Shown in pieces: positions 9,120 through 20,165 of a DNA stretch of 64,000 nt. The position numbers and the translations under genes are program-made. The notes below the pieces were generated by a model. It ran no database searches. It was not told where the DNA came from and worked only from the letters and a program-made list of their open reading frames with translations. The stretch spans positions 50,850,798 to 50,914,797 of the forward strand of contig CM055099.1 of NCBI GenBank assembly GCA_029204225.1, read 5' to 3'. Source of the DNA: Diphasiastrum complanatum. Lineage: Eukaryota > Streptophyta > Lycopodiopsida > Lycopodiales > Lycopodiaceae. Within the stretch, counting starts at the first letter, position 1. The number at the start of each line of letters is the position of its first letter.

Positions 9120-9930
9120 CAGCCTGCTCTGCCAGTATAGCCAGCATGATCCAAATGATTTTTTATTTTTATTTGTTTTTCAATTTATTGTTTTCACTAC
9201 TTAATTATTAATTTCTTTTGGAAAAGACAGTATGAAAAAAAAAACGAAGAAAAATGAGAAAAGATTGATGAGCAAAAGTCAAAAATATCATCAGATTAGA
9301 AAAATTGAAGAAAAGTATTTTTAGGAGTCAGATCTTTATGGGAAAATGACTTGGAAAATTACTTTCTTGGTCATTTTTTGCACAAATTGTGTTTAGGATT
9401 GTTCGCCGAGTTGGAGTTAGGCGAATGATCAACATTATGCCATTTTGGAAACCTTCGTCGAGCACCTTACTCTCCTCAGAAACCTTTGTCGACATGCCTA
9501 ATGAATTTAAAATGCCAAAATTAGGTCGGCTATAGGTTCAGATCCTGAAAATTTGCATCTATGACAGTACTTGGGCGAAGGATCCTCTTGGGCGAAGGTT
9601 CATCCTTCGTCAGAGACTTGGAAAACGTTCGTCGGATATTTTCAGAGCCTCAGAAACCTTGGCTAAGATTTTTATAGCCTATTTTCACAATACTGAACAA
9701 GCCTACAAATTTTGGTTCAAAATTGAGCAGCCAAACTAGTACATTGTCTAATGGACCCTCCAAATCAGCCTATAAAAGGCGAAATTCGACTTCATTCCTC
9801 ACTTGTGATAGCAAAGCTCTTGCCAATTTTTCCAGCAACCAAAGCCTTCAAAACTTTCCATATTGTTTTCTTGTTGTAAAATCGTGTGTGGACGTGAGCG
9901 ACAGCGGAAGCTCAAGGATTGAGCGTGGCA
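9120..9930 (+). repeat. Gypsy H 3' region with CGAAGG motifs and TATA
   Basis: There is no ORF. The segment has repeated GCGAAGG/CCTTCG words (about 9400-9660), like the M1 and C leaders, and a clear TATAAAAGG at 9771-9779. It probably covers H's 3' untranslated region and part of its 3' LTR; the LTR start could not be fixed. Its right edge is where copia J's LTR begins. Confidence 0.5.
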
Positions 9931-10939
9931 TGTAGGAATGGAAGCACAACAGTCAGCAGCAGAATTATTCAAGTAGAAAAATTCATGCAGAATGTGCAAA
10001 TGAACGACGTAGTAATGAGACAAAAATTGCACTCTAATTAATATCAATAGTGAGTACAATAGCTTGAAGTAATAACTTCAGCTTGCTGAGCATGATAACG
10101 TTGGCTACAGATAACTCTGATAGAAAAAAAATTTCAATTAACTCAATTAACACTTACATAGCTTGATTCAGCTAATATATATATTTACAAGTGTCGAGAG
10201 ACAAAATATCTTACAAGCTTTTAATGTTATTTACGCCAGTCTTTGCATATGTACAAAGTTGGTAACCGCTAACCGCCTTTGGGATATTTGGTTGTCCAAC
10301 TGGTTTTTAGGGTTGCTGATAAGTTGGCGACATCGGTCAGCCAATGCGACAAAAATGCGAAAAACCCAAAGGTGCCTTTAGACTGAAGGTTTGCAACTCC
10401 TGAAGGTGCCCTTACACTAAAGGTATGTAGATCCCTAAAGCGCCCTTAGATTCAAGGCAGCGAAGAAGACAAAAAGGCAAAAAAGTCGAAAAGTGCCTTA
10501 CATTGAAGGCAGAGAAGAAGGTGAAGGTGCCTTAAAGTAAAGGCAGTGAGAAAGGCAAAAAGTGTCTTAGTTTAGAGGTGGCGAAGAAAATCGAAAAAGG
10601 CGAAGGTGTCCTAGAATGGTTTTAAGGTTTTCTGAGCACTTTTTCGCATTTTTCGCAAAGAGGAAAAAGGCGAAAAAGTTGAAGGTGGTCTAGAAATGGT
10701 TTAAGTCATTTTGGCCGGTGTCTTGTATTTTTCGTGAACGAAAAAAGACGAAGAAGGCAGAAAAAGCAAAGGTGGAGCGAAAAAGACAAAGAAGGAGGTG
10801 TCTTAAAATGATTTATGAGGCACAAGAAATCTCAAGGGAAAAAAATGTGAAAGCCCAAAAATATGTTGTCGGCCTTCGGTTTTTCAGGATGCTCATTACT
10901 TGAACAATTTGTTTAAGACCTAGCATAAGAAATCTAACA
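9931..10939 (-). repeat. Copia J 3' LTR (left edge uncertain)
   Basis: The right edge is firm: on the minus strand AAGGGGGAG is followed by TGTTAGATTT, a standard polypurine tract plus LTR start. The left edge is placed at TGTAGGAATG (9931) only because it gives a TG...CA pair. The interior from 10380 to 10850 is a degenerate simple repeat of GGCGAAAAAGGCGAAGGTGCCTTA-like units. The 5' partner LTR is not found in the window. Confidence 0.6.
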
Positions 10940-11766
10940 CTCCCCCTTAATGTGGATCCTGAAAAACTTTGATTTTCAGATTTAACATATCGTTAAATCT
11001 GAGATGTTCCTCCTTTGATAGAGCCTTTGTGAAGTAATCTACTGCCATGTAATCTGTTCTATAGAAAACCAGTTCTACTTCCTTGTTGTGTACTTTCTCT
11101 CTAAGGTAATGATACCTAATTTCTATATGTTTGCTTCAAGAGTGAAATCTTGGATTGAGAGATAGCACTATTGTGCTTTGATTGTCACAATAGATTGTTG
11201 TAGGAAGTGTTTGTGCAAGGTTCAGGTCTGCAAGCAGTTGCCTTAGCCAGTTCATTTCTTTGGTTGCATTGGTAGCAACTATGTATTCAGATTTTGTTTC
11301 CAATAATGTAACTGAGGTCTGCTTCCGGCTGTTCCATGAGATTGAGCCTTGGTTGTATAAAAATACAAATCCAGAAGTTGATTTTCTGGTGTCGGCATCT
11401 CCTGTCCAATCCGCATTTGTGTAGGCTTCAAGGATGTTGGCAGTTTGGATGCCTCCGTAGCAGATGCTGAGAGTTGTTGTTGCTTGGATGTACTTCATGA
11501 CCTTTGTTAGCACTTTCTAATGAGCTACGTCTGGATTTGACAGGAACTAGCTGAGTGTATTGACCGAATATGCAACGTATGGTCACGTGCGGATCATTGC
11601 ATACATCAATGAGCCGATGATGGATTGAAATGGGTAGCGCTTCATCTCCTCCTTTTTTGCCTCAATTTGAGGAGACTGTTCTTTTGATAGCTTTAGTCCA
11701 GGGTCTAGTGGAAAGAGACTGGGTTTGTAGTTGGCCATTCCATACTTTTCCAGCATGTTGTTTGTC
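10940..11766 (-). pseudogene. Copia J: RNase H and C-terminal pol
   Basis: Minus-strand translation gives copia RNase H: ADWTGDADTRKSTSGFVF, then SISWNSRKQTSVTLLETKSE, MNWLRQLLADL and TIYCDNQSTIVLSLNP, ending in frame just before the polypurine tract (stop at about 10947). The upstream side reads NMLEKYGMA and IGSLMYAM. It has stops (for example after HS at about 11136) and is fragmentary. The remaining RT is at 16641-17865; about 4.9 kb containing F2 separates them. RNase H would remove the RNA strand of the hybrid. Confidence 0.85.
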
Positions 11767-12248
11767 GGAAAGTTGTGTGCAGAAGATAGGTCTAGTTCGA
11801 AAAGAAAATGAACTCGAACAAGAAACGAATGAAAATAATTCGAGTGTCTAGAAAGAAAACTTTTTGTGCATGGCGGAATAAACTATCTTCCTCTTTCACA
11901 ATGCATGACTATGCCTATCAATTTTAAACAAAACAATAGTGATAGAAATCACGTTTGAACTTATAGTACCTAAATTTGAAATCGCCAGTACTACAGTGAT
12001 TACATAGCCAAACAATTAAGCATCGAAAATTATCAAACAAATAATTAGTCGTGAATTGTTCGCGAATAAGTCGCGAAGTAAAACAGAAACGCATACATTC
12101 TGAGATGAAAACTAAACGCAATGAAGGATAATATTGATTCAGTATGAAAACGTTAGAGAAGTAAATGAGTTCAATAAGTTGCGGATCGAAGCCGCCTACT
12201 CTATGCTATCTCTTGTGGGGTCGAAGATCTTTCGTAGTATAGCCCTTC
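11767..12248. other. Unassigned AT-rich stretch left of F2 LTR
   Basis: No ORF or homology to other parts of the window was recognised. It may be the outer part of the F2 LTR, since the second F2 LTR copy (18481-19334) is truncated at the same inner point (CCGCCTGTCAA). Confidence 0.3.
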
Positions 12249-13019
12249 CGCCTGTCAACAAAGGTTAGATCACTGGATAGGTGCCTAACTATGCATAGAT
12301 GCTACTTTTAGTTAAATTCTTACTTTCTCACCACTATGCTACTCCTCTTTAACTCTACTCCTCTACACTAACATTCACCATAGTTTGGGTGAAGGGAAGG
12401 GATAGAAAAGAAGAGGTTGATAAGAGAAGAGAGGGAGAGAGAGATAGAGAGTGAGGGTGGAGGTTAGCTCAAATGCTCCTTATGCTTGCTAATGGAAAAG
12501 CATTCACTATGGCAAACAATAAACATGAAATAGAAAGCAATGGAAAACACAATCAAGAGCATTAGCAAGTATTGAATAGCAAATGAGGATGCTTCTCTTC
12601 CGAAAATGGTAGAGTTTCCTCCTTCTAATTAAGCATGGAAATAGTGTACAAATGGTGCCTTTTTATAAAATGGGGAAGGCCCTTGCCCCTCAATCTTATT
12701 GGCTAATATTCACAATGATCCTAACCATTCATCTTGGACCCAACTTGATCCAAGGGTCCACAAAAAATACATTAGAAATCACAAGATTCATGTGAGTCCC
12801 AATTTGGACCCAACTCTAAAAAGTGATCTCTAAGTTTAAAAATGACATTGGGCCTCTAGTTTTATTTTAATTACAAGGCCCAAGTCAAGTTTATTTTATT
12901 TACAACTTCAATTGCGTGCTCATTGGCCATGGACTTATACACGCGGGATGCCATGCCCTCGCAACACATTTAATTGGAGGATTTTATTTATTTACTCTTT
13001 GTTGGGAATACCCCCAATA
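12249..13019 (-). repeat. F2 3' LTR
   Basis: It matches 18481-19334 along its length in the same orientation (shared CCGCCTGTCAA, TAGATCACT, CCATGCCCTCGCAACA and GTTGGGAATACCCC). Read on the minus strand it starts TATTGGGGGTATTCCCAAC (canonical TGTTGGGG in the other copy). A minus-strand TATA lies at 12661-12670. The left boundary is unresolved. A short GA-rich tract sits where the other copy has a long (GA)n. Confidence 0.7.
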
Positions 13020-13071
13020 GGACCCACGGCCTGAAGTAGTGCCGGTCCCTCGGCACGCTGCCACTTTAGTA

Positions 13072-13740
13072 GAGCGTTCCCTTGGACCGCCTCTGGTGGA
13101 TGAGATATCCCGTAACGTCTTCCATGAAGTTGAGGCAGTCCAGTTTCTTCGAGTCCTTTGGCATGTGGAAGGACTTGTGAACTCCTGTCAACCATTTCTG
13201 ATCCACCCATGCTTGGAATTGTTTCGTCCAGGGATCACCAAGGAATGCAGCTCGGTAATATACGCGAGCGACTGGCAGCTAGTCTTTGACTTTGTCGGAA
13301 GCGAGCATCTTATTTGGATCAAAGAATATGGAGGGAAGAAAATCATTCCATTTTGTTTCAATGCCCATTAAATATTCCAAGTCCCGGGCATAAGTGGCTG
13401 CCACGCGAACTGTGGGATCGAGACAATTGATATAGTGGCTGGCGAATGCGGAGAGAGCCCTTTTGGCGTCTACACCTGTTCTCCATCCATATTCGAATTT
13501 GATGATTGGCCAGTTGAAATTGTTGAGTGTGATCTGGTCCAGAGGAGTGCCGCATTCTGTCCATTTGGATCTTCTTGGACATGGTAGGAAATGAGCGTTC
13601 ACCCGTAACTGTTGCGGACTCGTCACGTAAGAAATAACTGCTGTCGCCACTCTGGTTGTGGTTGGAGGGAGGGTAAGGCTTGCAGTTATTTTCCCTTGAT
13701 GGTCTGAGTTGAGAAGGATAACTGCCAGCCTCCTCTTGAT
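13072..13740 (-). pseudogene. F2 ORF X: C-terminal conserved domain
   Basis: The function is unrecognised. Minus-strand frames read PQQLRVNAHFLPCPRRSKW, then LDQITLNNFNWPIIKFEYGW, KWNDFLPSIFFDPNKMLASD, and, after a stop and frame change, LPVARVYYRAAFLGDPW and a segment with NFMEDVTGYLIHQRRS. Each block has a counterpart in the same order in the M1 copy (25059-25650). Conservation of PR-RxKW, D-IT, NWPII, KW-D-LP, FDPNK and LP-AR-Y-RAA across two different LTR families indicates a real protein domain. It lies just inside the F2 3' LTR, the last coding position in the element. It is broken by at least one stop and one shift. Confidence 0.65.
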
Positions 13741-14174
13741 GACTCGTGGGAATATTTGGATAAAAATTCATTGATGTTCTCCTCCACGGATTTCGGTCTT
13801 CGGAAGGCCCGACTGGTAGATATCATTTGTGACCCTTTGGATGATGTTGTTGGGCCCTGGCTTGTGGTTGCGCCTTGGCTCTGGTCGCACGTCTCAGCGG
13901 CCGCATCTGTCTTCGGCCTTCGAACCCTTGGTTTTGGCCTCCGGACCCTTGATTTGGTTGAAATCCCCCTGCTGTCTACTGGCTCTGGTCTTGGCTGGTA
14001 CTAGCCTATGCAGCGTCAAAATTCGGTGGCAGTGGAATTACCACGGGGGAGGACTGAGCCTTCATTTCCATGTATTTCTAGCATGCCTTGAGGGCTTGCT
14101 TGGCCTGGGCGAACTCTTGGGTTGCACTTGCGCGATACTTATTGAACTCCATCTGGTAGTTGTTCAGGGTTTGG
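13741..14174 (-). pseudogene. F2 ORF X: degraded middle linker
   Basis: This joins the coiled coil to the C-terminal domain. The minus-strand frames are interrupted by several stops and are rich in Pro, Ser, Arg and Gln. The corresponding M1 stretch (about 25800-26000) is a Pro/Ser/Gln linker. No motif is seen. Confidence 0.4.
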
Positions 14175-14737
14175 CTATAAATCTGCACCTGACGCCGTAG
14201 AAGAGTCATCTCTAATTGGGAAAGCGGCCTTGTGTCTGGTGCAATTTGAGATAACCAGACGAGCTTCTCTAACCTCCGTCCTCAGGCGCATGTTCTCTGC
14301 TTCCAAAAGTGTAAGTTGCGCTTGGATGGGGGCAAGCCGTTGGGATGCTTTAGTTTGAAGCTCCGGCACCTTTGTGGAGGCCTCCATCAATGCTTTGGAG
14401 AGGCTTTGAATATATCTGTTTAGGCCTTTCTCCTTCTGCTGCAACTTGGCAATCTTCTGGTGCCCTGCTTGTTCGTGTTGTTGAGCTAAAATAAGCTCTT
14501 GCTGCAGCTTGGTGAGGTCAGCTCACAACTATGTATTATTTGTTGCCAATTGTAGTACCCTGCTTTCCAGAATAGCTTTGGCTGCTATCGCATCCAGGAT
14601 GTATTTTCCTAGGGTCTGGTACGCCGTCGTTAAATCCGTGGGAGCAGTAGGTACACTGGCACTGGCAGCGGCTTGTGTTGTACTGGCCCCGACGACTTGT
14701 GGAATTCCGTTGTCATTGTCCTCGATCAGGTTTTCAT
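14175..14737 (-). pseudogene. F2 ORF X: coiled-coil region
   Basis: Minus-strand translation shows heptad-like runs: TKLQQELILAQQHEQAG, KIAKLQQKEKGLNRYIQSL, then QAQLTLLEAENMRLRTEVRE. Leu/Ile spacing and the E/K/Q content suit a dimerising coiled coil. Just upstream, a helix (TTAYQTLGKYILDAIAAKAI) aligns by eye with ALRLVSSLGQVIQSMLDKKK of the M1 copy at about 26500-26590. Two stops interrupt it near 14510-14530. Such coiled coils occur in many structural proteins, so no specific function follows. Confidence 0.6.
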
Positions 14738-16145
14738 TTATCCCGATGCCATCTGGGGTGGTAGGGTCAGCCCGATCTGGTGTGTTTGTACAAATGCGTC
14801 ACCAGGCAGTGTTTGGCTGCCTTCGGCAACCTTTGGCGAAGCGGGTGGGGTGTGAGAAACAATTGTGGAAACAGGGGCGAGGACGGTTTGTCCGAATGAG
14901 AGGATGGGAGGAACAGTGGGGAACTGAAGGGTGGTGTGGAGTATGGAAGAAGGTGAGGATGGAGCAGAAAGTGTCTGGCATGGAGGGGAAAAATTGATAA
15001 CTTGCATCCATGCCAGAGTGTTGGGGGACAGTTGCGAATCAGAAGGGTTGAATGTGAGAGGAGCAACGGTGGTGGCAGGAGTAATGGAGGATGCGATGGT
15101 GATGGATGGAGCAGCGGACACTGGAAGAGAAGTAGGAGTGGTATCAACAGAAGAAACGGGGATGGAGACAGAAACAGATGTGGATGGAATAGGAAGAGAG
15201 GTAGCGACACTAGAAATTGGAGTGGGAGGTTGCACGGAAGACGAAGTGGTGGTGGTTGATGGAGTGGTTAGTGCGGCAGTGGAGACACATCGTCGGGTAA
15301 CAGGTGGAGATGTGGAAGTAGAGGCAGCACCACGCATTCGTTTGCTGGCCGTTGTGTTAATGACTGCAAGTTGGGAGGAGGTAGATGCTTGAGATGGTGG
15401 GTAAAGGTTAGTATGTGGCACAAGGGTAGATAGGAGGGATGAGCGTTGGAAACCGCGCACTTTCGTCTCGAGAAGTGCGCAGGCAAATTTATACAGCACG
15501 GGGCCTGCTGCGATTCGCTCATGGTTGTTGGGTTTGATGGAGTTTGTTAGTTCTCGAATAAGGAAGCTATGCCAGTCATATGGCACAACGGAGGAGTTAG
15601 GGAATTCCAGAAAGGATTCCACTATCTAGCAGCGTAGACTAGATTCTGTCCTTGCGAAATGTTGAAATAACCAGAAAGTTATTCAATAGATGTGCAGCTG
15701 TCTAGATGACGGGTTCCGTGATAGCTTCTATCAGGTAATCATTGTTAGTCTGGATGGAAATTTTTGGTGTGGTTTGGATGATGAAGGGTTTGATCAGAGC
15801 TTTGGCGTGGCGATGGGAGATGGGTTGACGATCACCGGACATAATGCCAACGGTGATCATCGAGTTGGCGTTAATCCTGACCTTGTACGTGGTACCTTGG
15901 TACAGGAAGTGGAAACGAGCTTTGTCCTCATCCTAGGTGGCGTAAGCATGAAGGACGAGGCCCATGTTGATTTCAGAATGGAATAGCGCCGAGTAAAAAC
16001 CCATTGCTTCAAGGAGAGGCCCGACTATCTGCAGCCATGGTTGGATCAAAGTGTCAAAGGGTAGAGGCCAAATCTGCGTGGCCTCGGGGATGTCACACTG
16101 GATCACCTGTTTGGAGCTAGAGTCTTCAGAGGATGAGGAGGCCAT
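14738..16145 (-). pseudogene. F2 ORF X: N-terminal region and Ser/Thr/Pro-rich linker
   Basis: The start is taken as MASSSSEDSSSKQVIQCDI at 16145. That frame runs to an in-frame TAG at 15933-15935, after which the same frame continues for about 75 codons (DEDKARFHFLYQGTTYKVRI ...) to about 15690. A second open stretch (14738-15622, 294 codons) starts SFLEFPNSSVVPYDWHSFL and then becomes a Ser/Thr/Pro-rich low-complexity linker. The block DWHSFLIREL...VLYKFACALLETK weakly resembles the C element frame (KWAEKVAEKL...YLLHMLVTKQLG). Because it directly follows the leader, it occupies the gag position. It might be a divergent capsid-like protein or a putative plant transposon-type domain; I cannot assign it. 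Confidence 0.5.
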
Positions 16146-16640
16146 GTTAGCAATGATGATTAGTGGTCGAAAAAAAATTCGAAAAAGTAGAAAACGGTGG
16201 AAAATGGAAGGAAACAGTAGAAAACTGAGAATAGTGAGTGTTGGATGACAATGATTGTAGTTCAGAGCGTAGATCGGTGTTTGATATGAGCAGATGACAG
16301 CTGGTAGGAAGTTTGGTTAAAAACATAGAACTTGGTATTTTCAGTGGAAATTTTGGTAGAGCCTTGCTAGCAAAGGTGACAAATGACTCGAATTCAGCCC
16401 TTATATAGCGAAATTTAGATGTGTATTAGGTGAAGTTCACTTTCCCTTGTTCAGTTCCACCCAAATTTTGGCAGGCACCTTCTTCACAAAATTCTAAGAC
16501 CTCACGGAATTCTGCGAGAGTTCAGAAGATGATTTGACTGCTATGCAAAGGTTCTGCGAGGGTTCAGGCTGTCGACAAGGGTTCAACTCTCGCAGGAAGT
16601 GATCTCTCGCACAACTTGTTCATGTGCTTGGAATTTCTAG
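16146..16640 (-). other. F2 leader remnant
   Basis: This non-coding sequence lies upstream of ORF X on the minus strand and has recurring GGTTC/CTCTCGCA/TTCTGCGAGAG words at about 16500-16610. It should end in a PBS and 5' LTR, but it runs straight into copia J RT at about 16640, so the F2 5' end is deleted. Confidence 0.45.
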
Positions 16641-17865
16641 ATCAGACCATGTAGGCAGGCAATCAGTGTGTTGCTCTTTGACAGAATTAGTGTGTCATCA
16701 ACGTAGACACCAATAATAATAATCTCACCATCTATGACTTTTACATAGACGTTGTAATTGGCCATTAAAGGCTGGAAGCCTAAGGTTTTGAGTGCGTGAT
16801 CCTTCTTCTTGTACCGTTGTCTTATAGACTATTACAGTCCATAGATGCTCTTGTGCATCCTGCAAGCATAGTCAGCAACCTGGTGGCTGGTCCATGTAGA
16901 CTTCTTCCTTTAAGTCCCCATGCAAAAATGATGTCTTCTCATCTACAATATGGATCTTCAGACTGTAGGCTGCTGCATATGCAAACAATATATGTATGGA
17001 TGTATGCTTGACAACAGGAGAAAACATTTCAGTATAGTCAACACCATACTTTTGCGAGATAGTCAACACTATTTGGTTCGTATTTATACTTGTAGATCCA
17101 CTTGTATTTGACAGTCTTTTTGTCTGCTGGTACTGGTTCAAGAGTCCATATTTTGTTTTGCTCCATGGAGTTTATTTCTTCTTCCATGCCCTTGATCCAT
17201 TTGTCCTTCTCTGGACTATCAACAACTTCTTCATATGTCTATGGTTCACCACCGAATCCACAAAACTCTTCTAAGATGGAAGCTGAACTGTTTGGTGCAT
17301 ACCTGACAGGTTGTCTTCTTTCCCTTGCAGATCTCTTTTGAGTTGGTGTAGGCTCAACGACCACTTTACCTTTTTTTTGTTCTCTTGACAGTTCAACCAT
17401 TGTGCGTTGCAGGTGTTCAAGGTACAGGCTGCATGTCGGTCTGCTCATCATCTGAACTGTCACTTAGTTTATGCGGAGTTTGAACATCTTGATTCAGATG
17501 TTCACGGTCTGCTCCCTCTGTTTGTGGTGGCAGGTCGTACTACTGCTTGCTGAGAATTTCATCGCCGACTAGATCGTCATCAACCATCGTTCTTGCCCCA
17601 TCAAACTTGACATCTATGATAATCTTTACTTCCTTGGTCTGGGACATGTAGATTATGTAGTATGAAGAATGTACATCATAGCCTACAAGGAATCCTTGCT
17701 CCACCTTTTCATCCAGCTTCTTTCTCTTCTTGTTTGGAATGTGGGCATATGCTACACATCCAAAGATACGTATATGAGCTAGATTTGGCTTGATGTCCCA
17801 CCACACCTCATCTGGAGTTGTGTGAGGAATGCTTGACTTGCTAGTCTTGTTTTGTAGGTAGGCAG
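16641..17865 (-). pseudogene. Copia J: integrase end and reverse transcriptase
   Basis: Reading minus from the right: integrase C-terminal signature (WWDIKPNLAHIRIFGCVAYA, EQGFLVGYDVHSS, VKIIIDVKFDGA at 17540-17806), then a poorly conserved linker, then RT pieces (YGVDYTEMFSPVVKHTSIHI, FLHGDLKEEVYMDQPPG at 16872-17141) and the catalytic VYVDDTLIL at about 16700. Many frameshifts and stops are present. RT stops just after YVDD, where F2 begins, and the remaining pol resumes at 11766. RT would copy element RNA into cDNA. Confidence 0.8.
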
Positions 17866-18480
17866 TGTTGGAATTTAATCTAACTCCTACTCATTCCAAC
17901 AACCCTTCTTCCTTATTTGATTTTTACTCTCTCAAATGCGACTTGTAGAAAATGAACTGTTTTTTAACAGTCTGCATATTTGAACTCATTGTCGCCATAG
18001 TCTGCATTTTTACTCAGATTTTTCCACAGGCAAAAAACCCGACACTCGACACTGTCACTTCTTTTCAACTTCATTTGCAACTAATTGTTTAGCGACACTT
18101 ATCTAAGTTGTTTTTGGGCCAATCAGACACTTCTAGAAAAGCGACACTTTTTGCAAAAAATATGACACTGTATTTTTACATGCAGTTTTTGACAGGCGAC
18201 AATTAGGGCAAAATGTGATATTGCATTTTTACATGCAGTTTTTGACAGGCGAAAAATGTGACACTACATTTTCCTCGCAGTTTTTGATAGGCAACAAAAA
18301 AGTTGAAAAACCTAACACTGTAGTTTTACACGGGATACTACACAAGCGACACTACAAATATATATGGGATATTACACAGGCGACACTTTGCAGAAATACA
18401 TAGTATTCCATGTACATACTGTGTACGTCTTCACGCTCCAATAACAACTGTCTAATTAGGCAGTTAAGTAGCTGTTAAGT
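17866..18480. repeat. LTR remnant with GCGACACT repeats
   Basis: It starts with TGTTGGAAT and ATTCCAACA separated by only 18 bases (17866-17901), looking like two copia LTR ends brought together. The rest, to about 18410, has about eight GCGACACT or GGCGACA words with recurring TTTTTACATGCAGTTTTTGACAGG at about 50-base spacing. It interrupts the integrase of J on its left. No ORF is seen. Confidence 0.45.
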
Positions 18481-18641
18481 ACCGCCTGTCAAAGAGGGTT
18501 AGATCACTAGGATAGGCACCTAACTATGCAAAGATGCTACTTTTAGTTATTTCACTACTTTCTCCCTTAACTCTACTTACCACTAACACTACCCCCCACT
18601 AACTCTACTCCATTAAACTAACATTCATCATGATTTGTAGT

Positions 18642-18735
<94 letters not shown>

Positions 18736-19334
18736 AGAAGGAGAGAAGTAGAGAGAGGGAGAGGGAGAGTGGAGGTTGCTCACTTGCTCATTTTACTTGC
18801 TAAAGGAGAAACTTTAACTATAGAAAACAAGAAGAGCATGAACTTGAAAGCAAGAGCAAACAACAACAAGAGCAATAGCAAGCATTGAATAGCAAATGAG
18901 GATGCTTCTCTTCCAAAAATGATAGAGTTTTCTCCTTCTCATTAAGCATCCAAATAGAGTACAAAAGGTGTCTTTTTATAAATGGGAAAGGCCATTGTCT
19001 CAAAATCCTATTGGCCAGTATGTACATTAATCCTATCCATTCATCTTGGACCCAACTTAATCCAAAGGTCCTAAAAAAGTACATTGGATATCACAAGATT
19101 CATGTGAGTCCCAAATTGGACCCAACTTAAAAAAGTTTAACACTAAGTTCTAAACTTGACTTTGGGCCTCAAGTTTTATTTTAATTACAAAAGGGCCCAA
19201 GTCTATGATTTTTATTTACGCTCAACTTACGTGCTCATTGGGCCATGCGCTTATACGCGCATGATGCCATGCCCTCGCAACATATTTTATTATCCGATAT
19301 TATTTATTTACAATATGTTGGGAATACCCCAACA
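18481..19334 (-). repeat. Second F2-family LTR copy
   Basis: It is homologous to 12249-13019. On the minus strand it begins with the canonical TGTTGGGGTATTCCCAACA, and a TATA (TTTATAAAAAG) lies at 18973-18983. Unlike the first copy, no ORF X follows at its right edge; instead gypsy G sequence begins. It may be a truncated solo LTR. Confidence 0.65.
18645..18733. repeat. (GA)n microsatellite, about 44 units
   Basis: An uninterrupted GA dinucleotide run lies inside the F2 LTR. The homologous position in the other LTR has only a short, interrupted purine tract. Confidence 0.95.
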
Positions 19335-19483
19335 GGCCGCTGCCCACTCAGGCACTGCTTCTACATAGAATAATACAGCATTTGGTAAATTATCATCCAC
19401 TTCAGTATTAACTGGTGCGGATTCAATTTGTGAAATGTGGTCGACAAGATAATGTTGCTTTCCCTTACGAACCAAAATTCGAC
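19335..19483 (-). pseudogene. Gypsy G: inverted RNase H-integrase spacer fragment
   Basis: About 150 bases match M1 42665-42815 in the minus orientation (CCACTCAGG, TCATCCACTTCAGTATTAACTGG, AGATAATGTTGCTT). Directly to the right, the next M1 segment appears on the opposite strand. The fragment is therefore locally inverted relative to the rest of G. Confidence 0.7.
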
Positions 19484-19529
19484 AACCGAATGACTCTTTG
19501 ACAAAAGTACAGAAGAAACAATTGATTCA
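19484..19529 (+). pseudogene. Gypsy G: short plus-strand piece left of copia S
   Basis: CAACCGAATGACTCTTTGAC and following bases match the reverse complement of M1 at about 42585-42650. It ends in ATTCA, the target duplicated by copia S; G continues at 23142. Confidence 0.7.
19525..19529. repeat. Target-site duplication of copia S
   Basis: ATTCA occurs here and at 23142-23146, directly outside the two S LTRs. Gypsy G coding sequence continues across when S is removed. Confidence 0.85.
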
Positions 19530-20165
19530 TGTAGGAAAAATATTAAGAATTCTCCTTTAGAGAACATGATGAAAGTTTGAATAAATCAAACTAATATCAG
19601 TGTCTTCGATCGTGTCTAATTCTGGTCTATGTACTAATAGAGCAGTTTCTACTTTGATTGAATAAAGCATGCGGATTTAGGAGATATATGCGTGAGTGTG
19701 ATAGACAATTTTAGATAATAAAAAACAACTGAGAAAAAATCATCTATTGAGAAACTTTGATCAATCAAATTTTTATAATTCTGATTCTATTCTTCTGTAT
19801 ACATCTCTTGCTGCCTTGTTGCTTTGTTGTTTTTACAATGAATAAGTGCACATGTATTTATATTGTCACAAGATAGGTCTTTTGGCCTTTTTGCTTCTGT
19901 AACAGTCGATCTAACCATTAAGACGGTTGATATTCAAAAAATGTTCTGTTTCCATATTCAAAAAGTTTTTGTTCGCGACAGTTTCGAGTTTCGAGTTTCG
20001 AGTTTCACGACAGTTTCGAGTTTTCCGACAGTTTCGAGTTTTGCAACAATTTTGCGTTTCACGATAGTTTCAAGTTTTACAATAGTTTCAAGTTTCTCAG
20101 CCTTTGTCAATTAGACTGTGCACTTTGTTGGTAGAACTGAGATTTGTCTGTTGAGGTGTTCTACA
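19530..20165 (-). repeat. Copia S 3' LTR
   Basis: It is bounded by TGTAGG...TTCTACA and flanked by ATTCA. The stretch 19975-20100 is a tandem array of CGACAGTTTCGAGTTT-like units (six or more), but the 5' LTR has only two. A minus-strand polypurine tract (TTTGAGAGGGAGC, 20166-20178) precedes it. Confidence 0.85.

Noticed and set aside
14931-15392. Plus-strand Gly/Val-rich ORF and the minus-strand Pro/Leu-rich ORF opposite ORF X
   Set aside because: Both are shadows of the Ser/Thr/Pro-rich low-complexity linker read in other frames.
18000-18410. CRISPR-like spaced repeats (GCGACACT)
   Set aside because: Units are short, irregular and diverged, spacers are related to each other, and the context is plant LTR sequence.
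18640-18888. 82-codon Arg-Glu repeat ORF
   Set aside because: It is the (GA)n microsatellite translated; there is no reason to think it is expressed.
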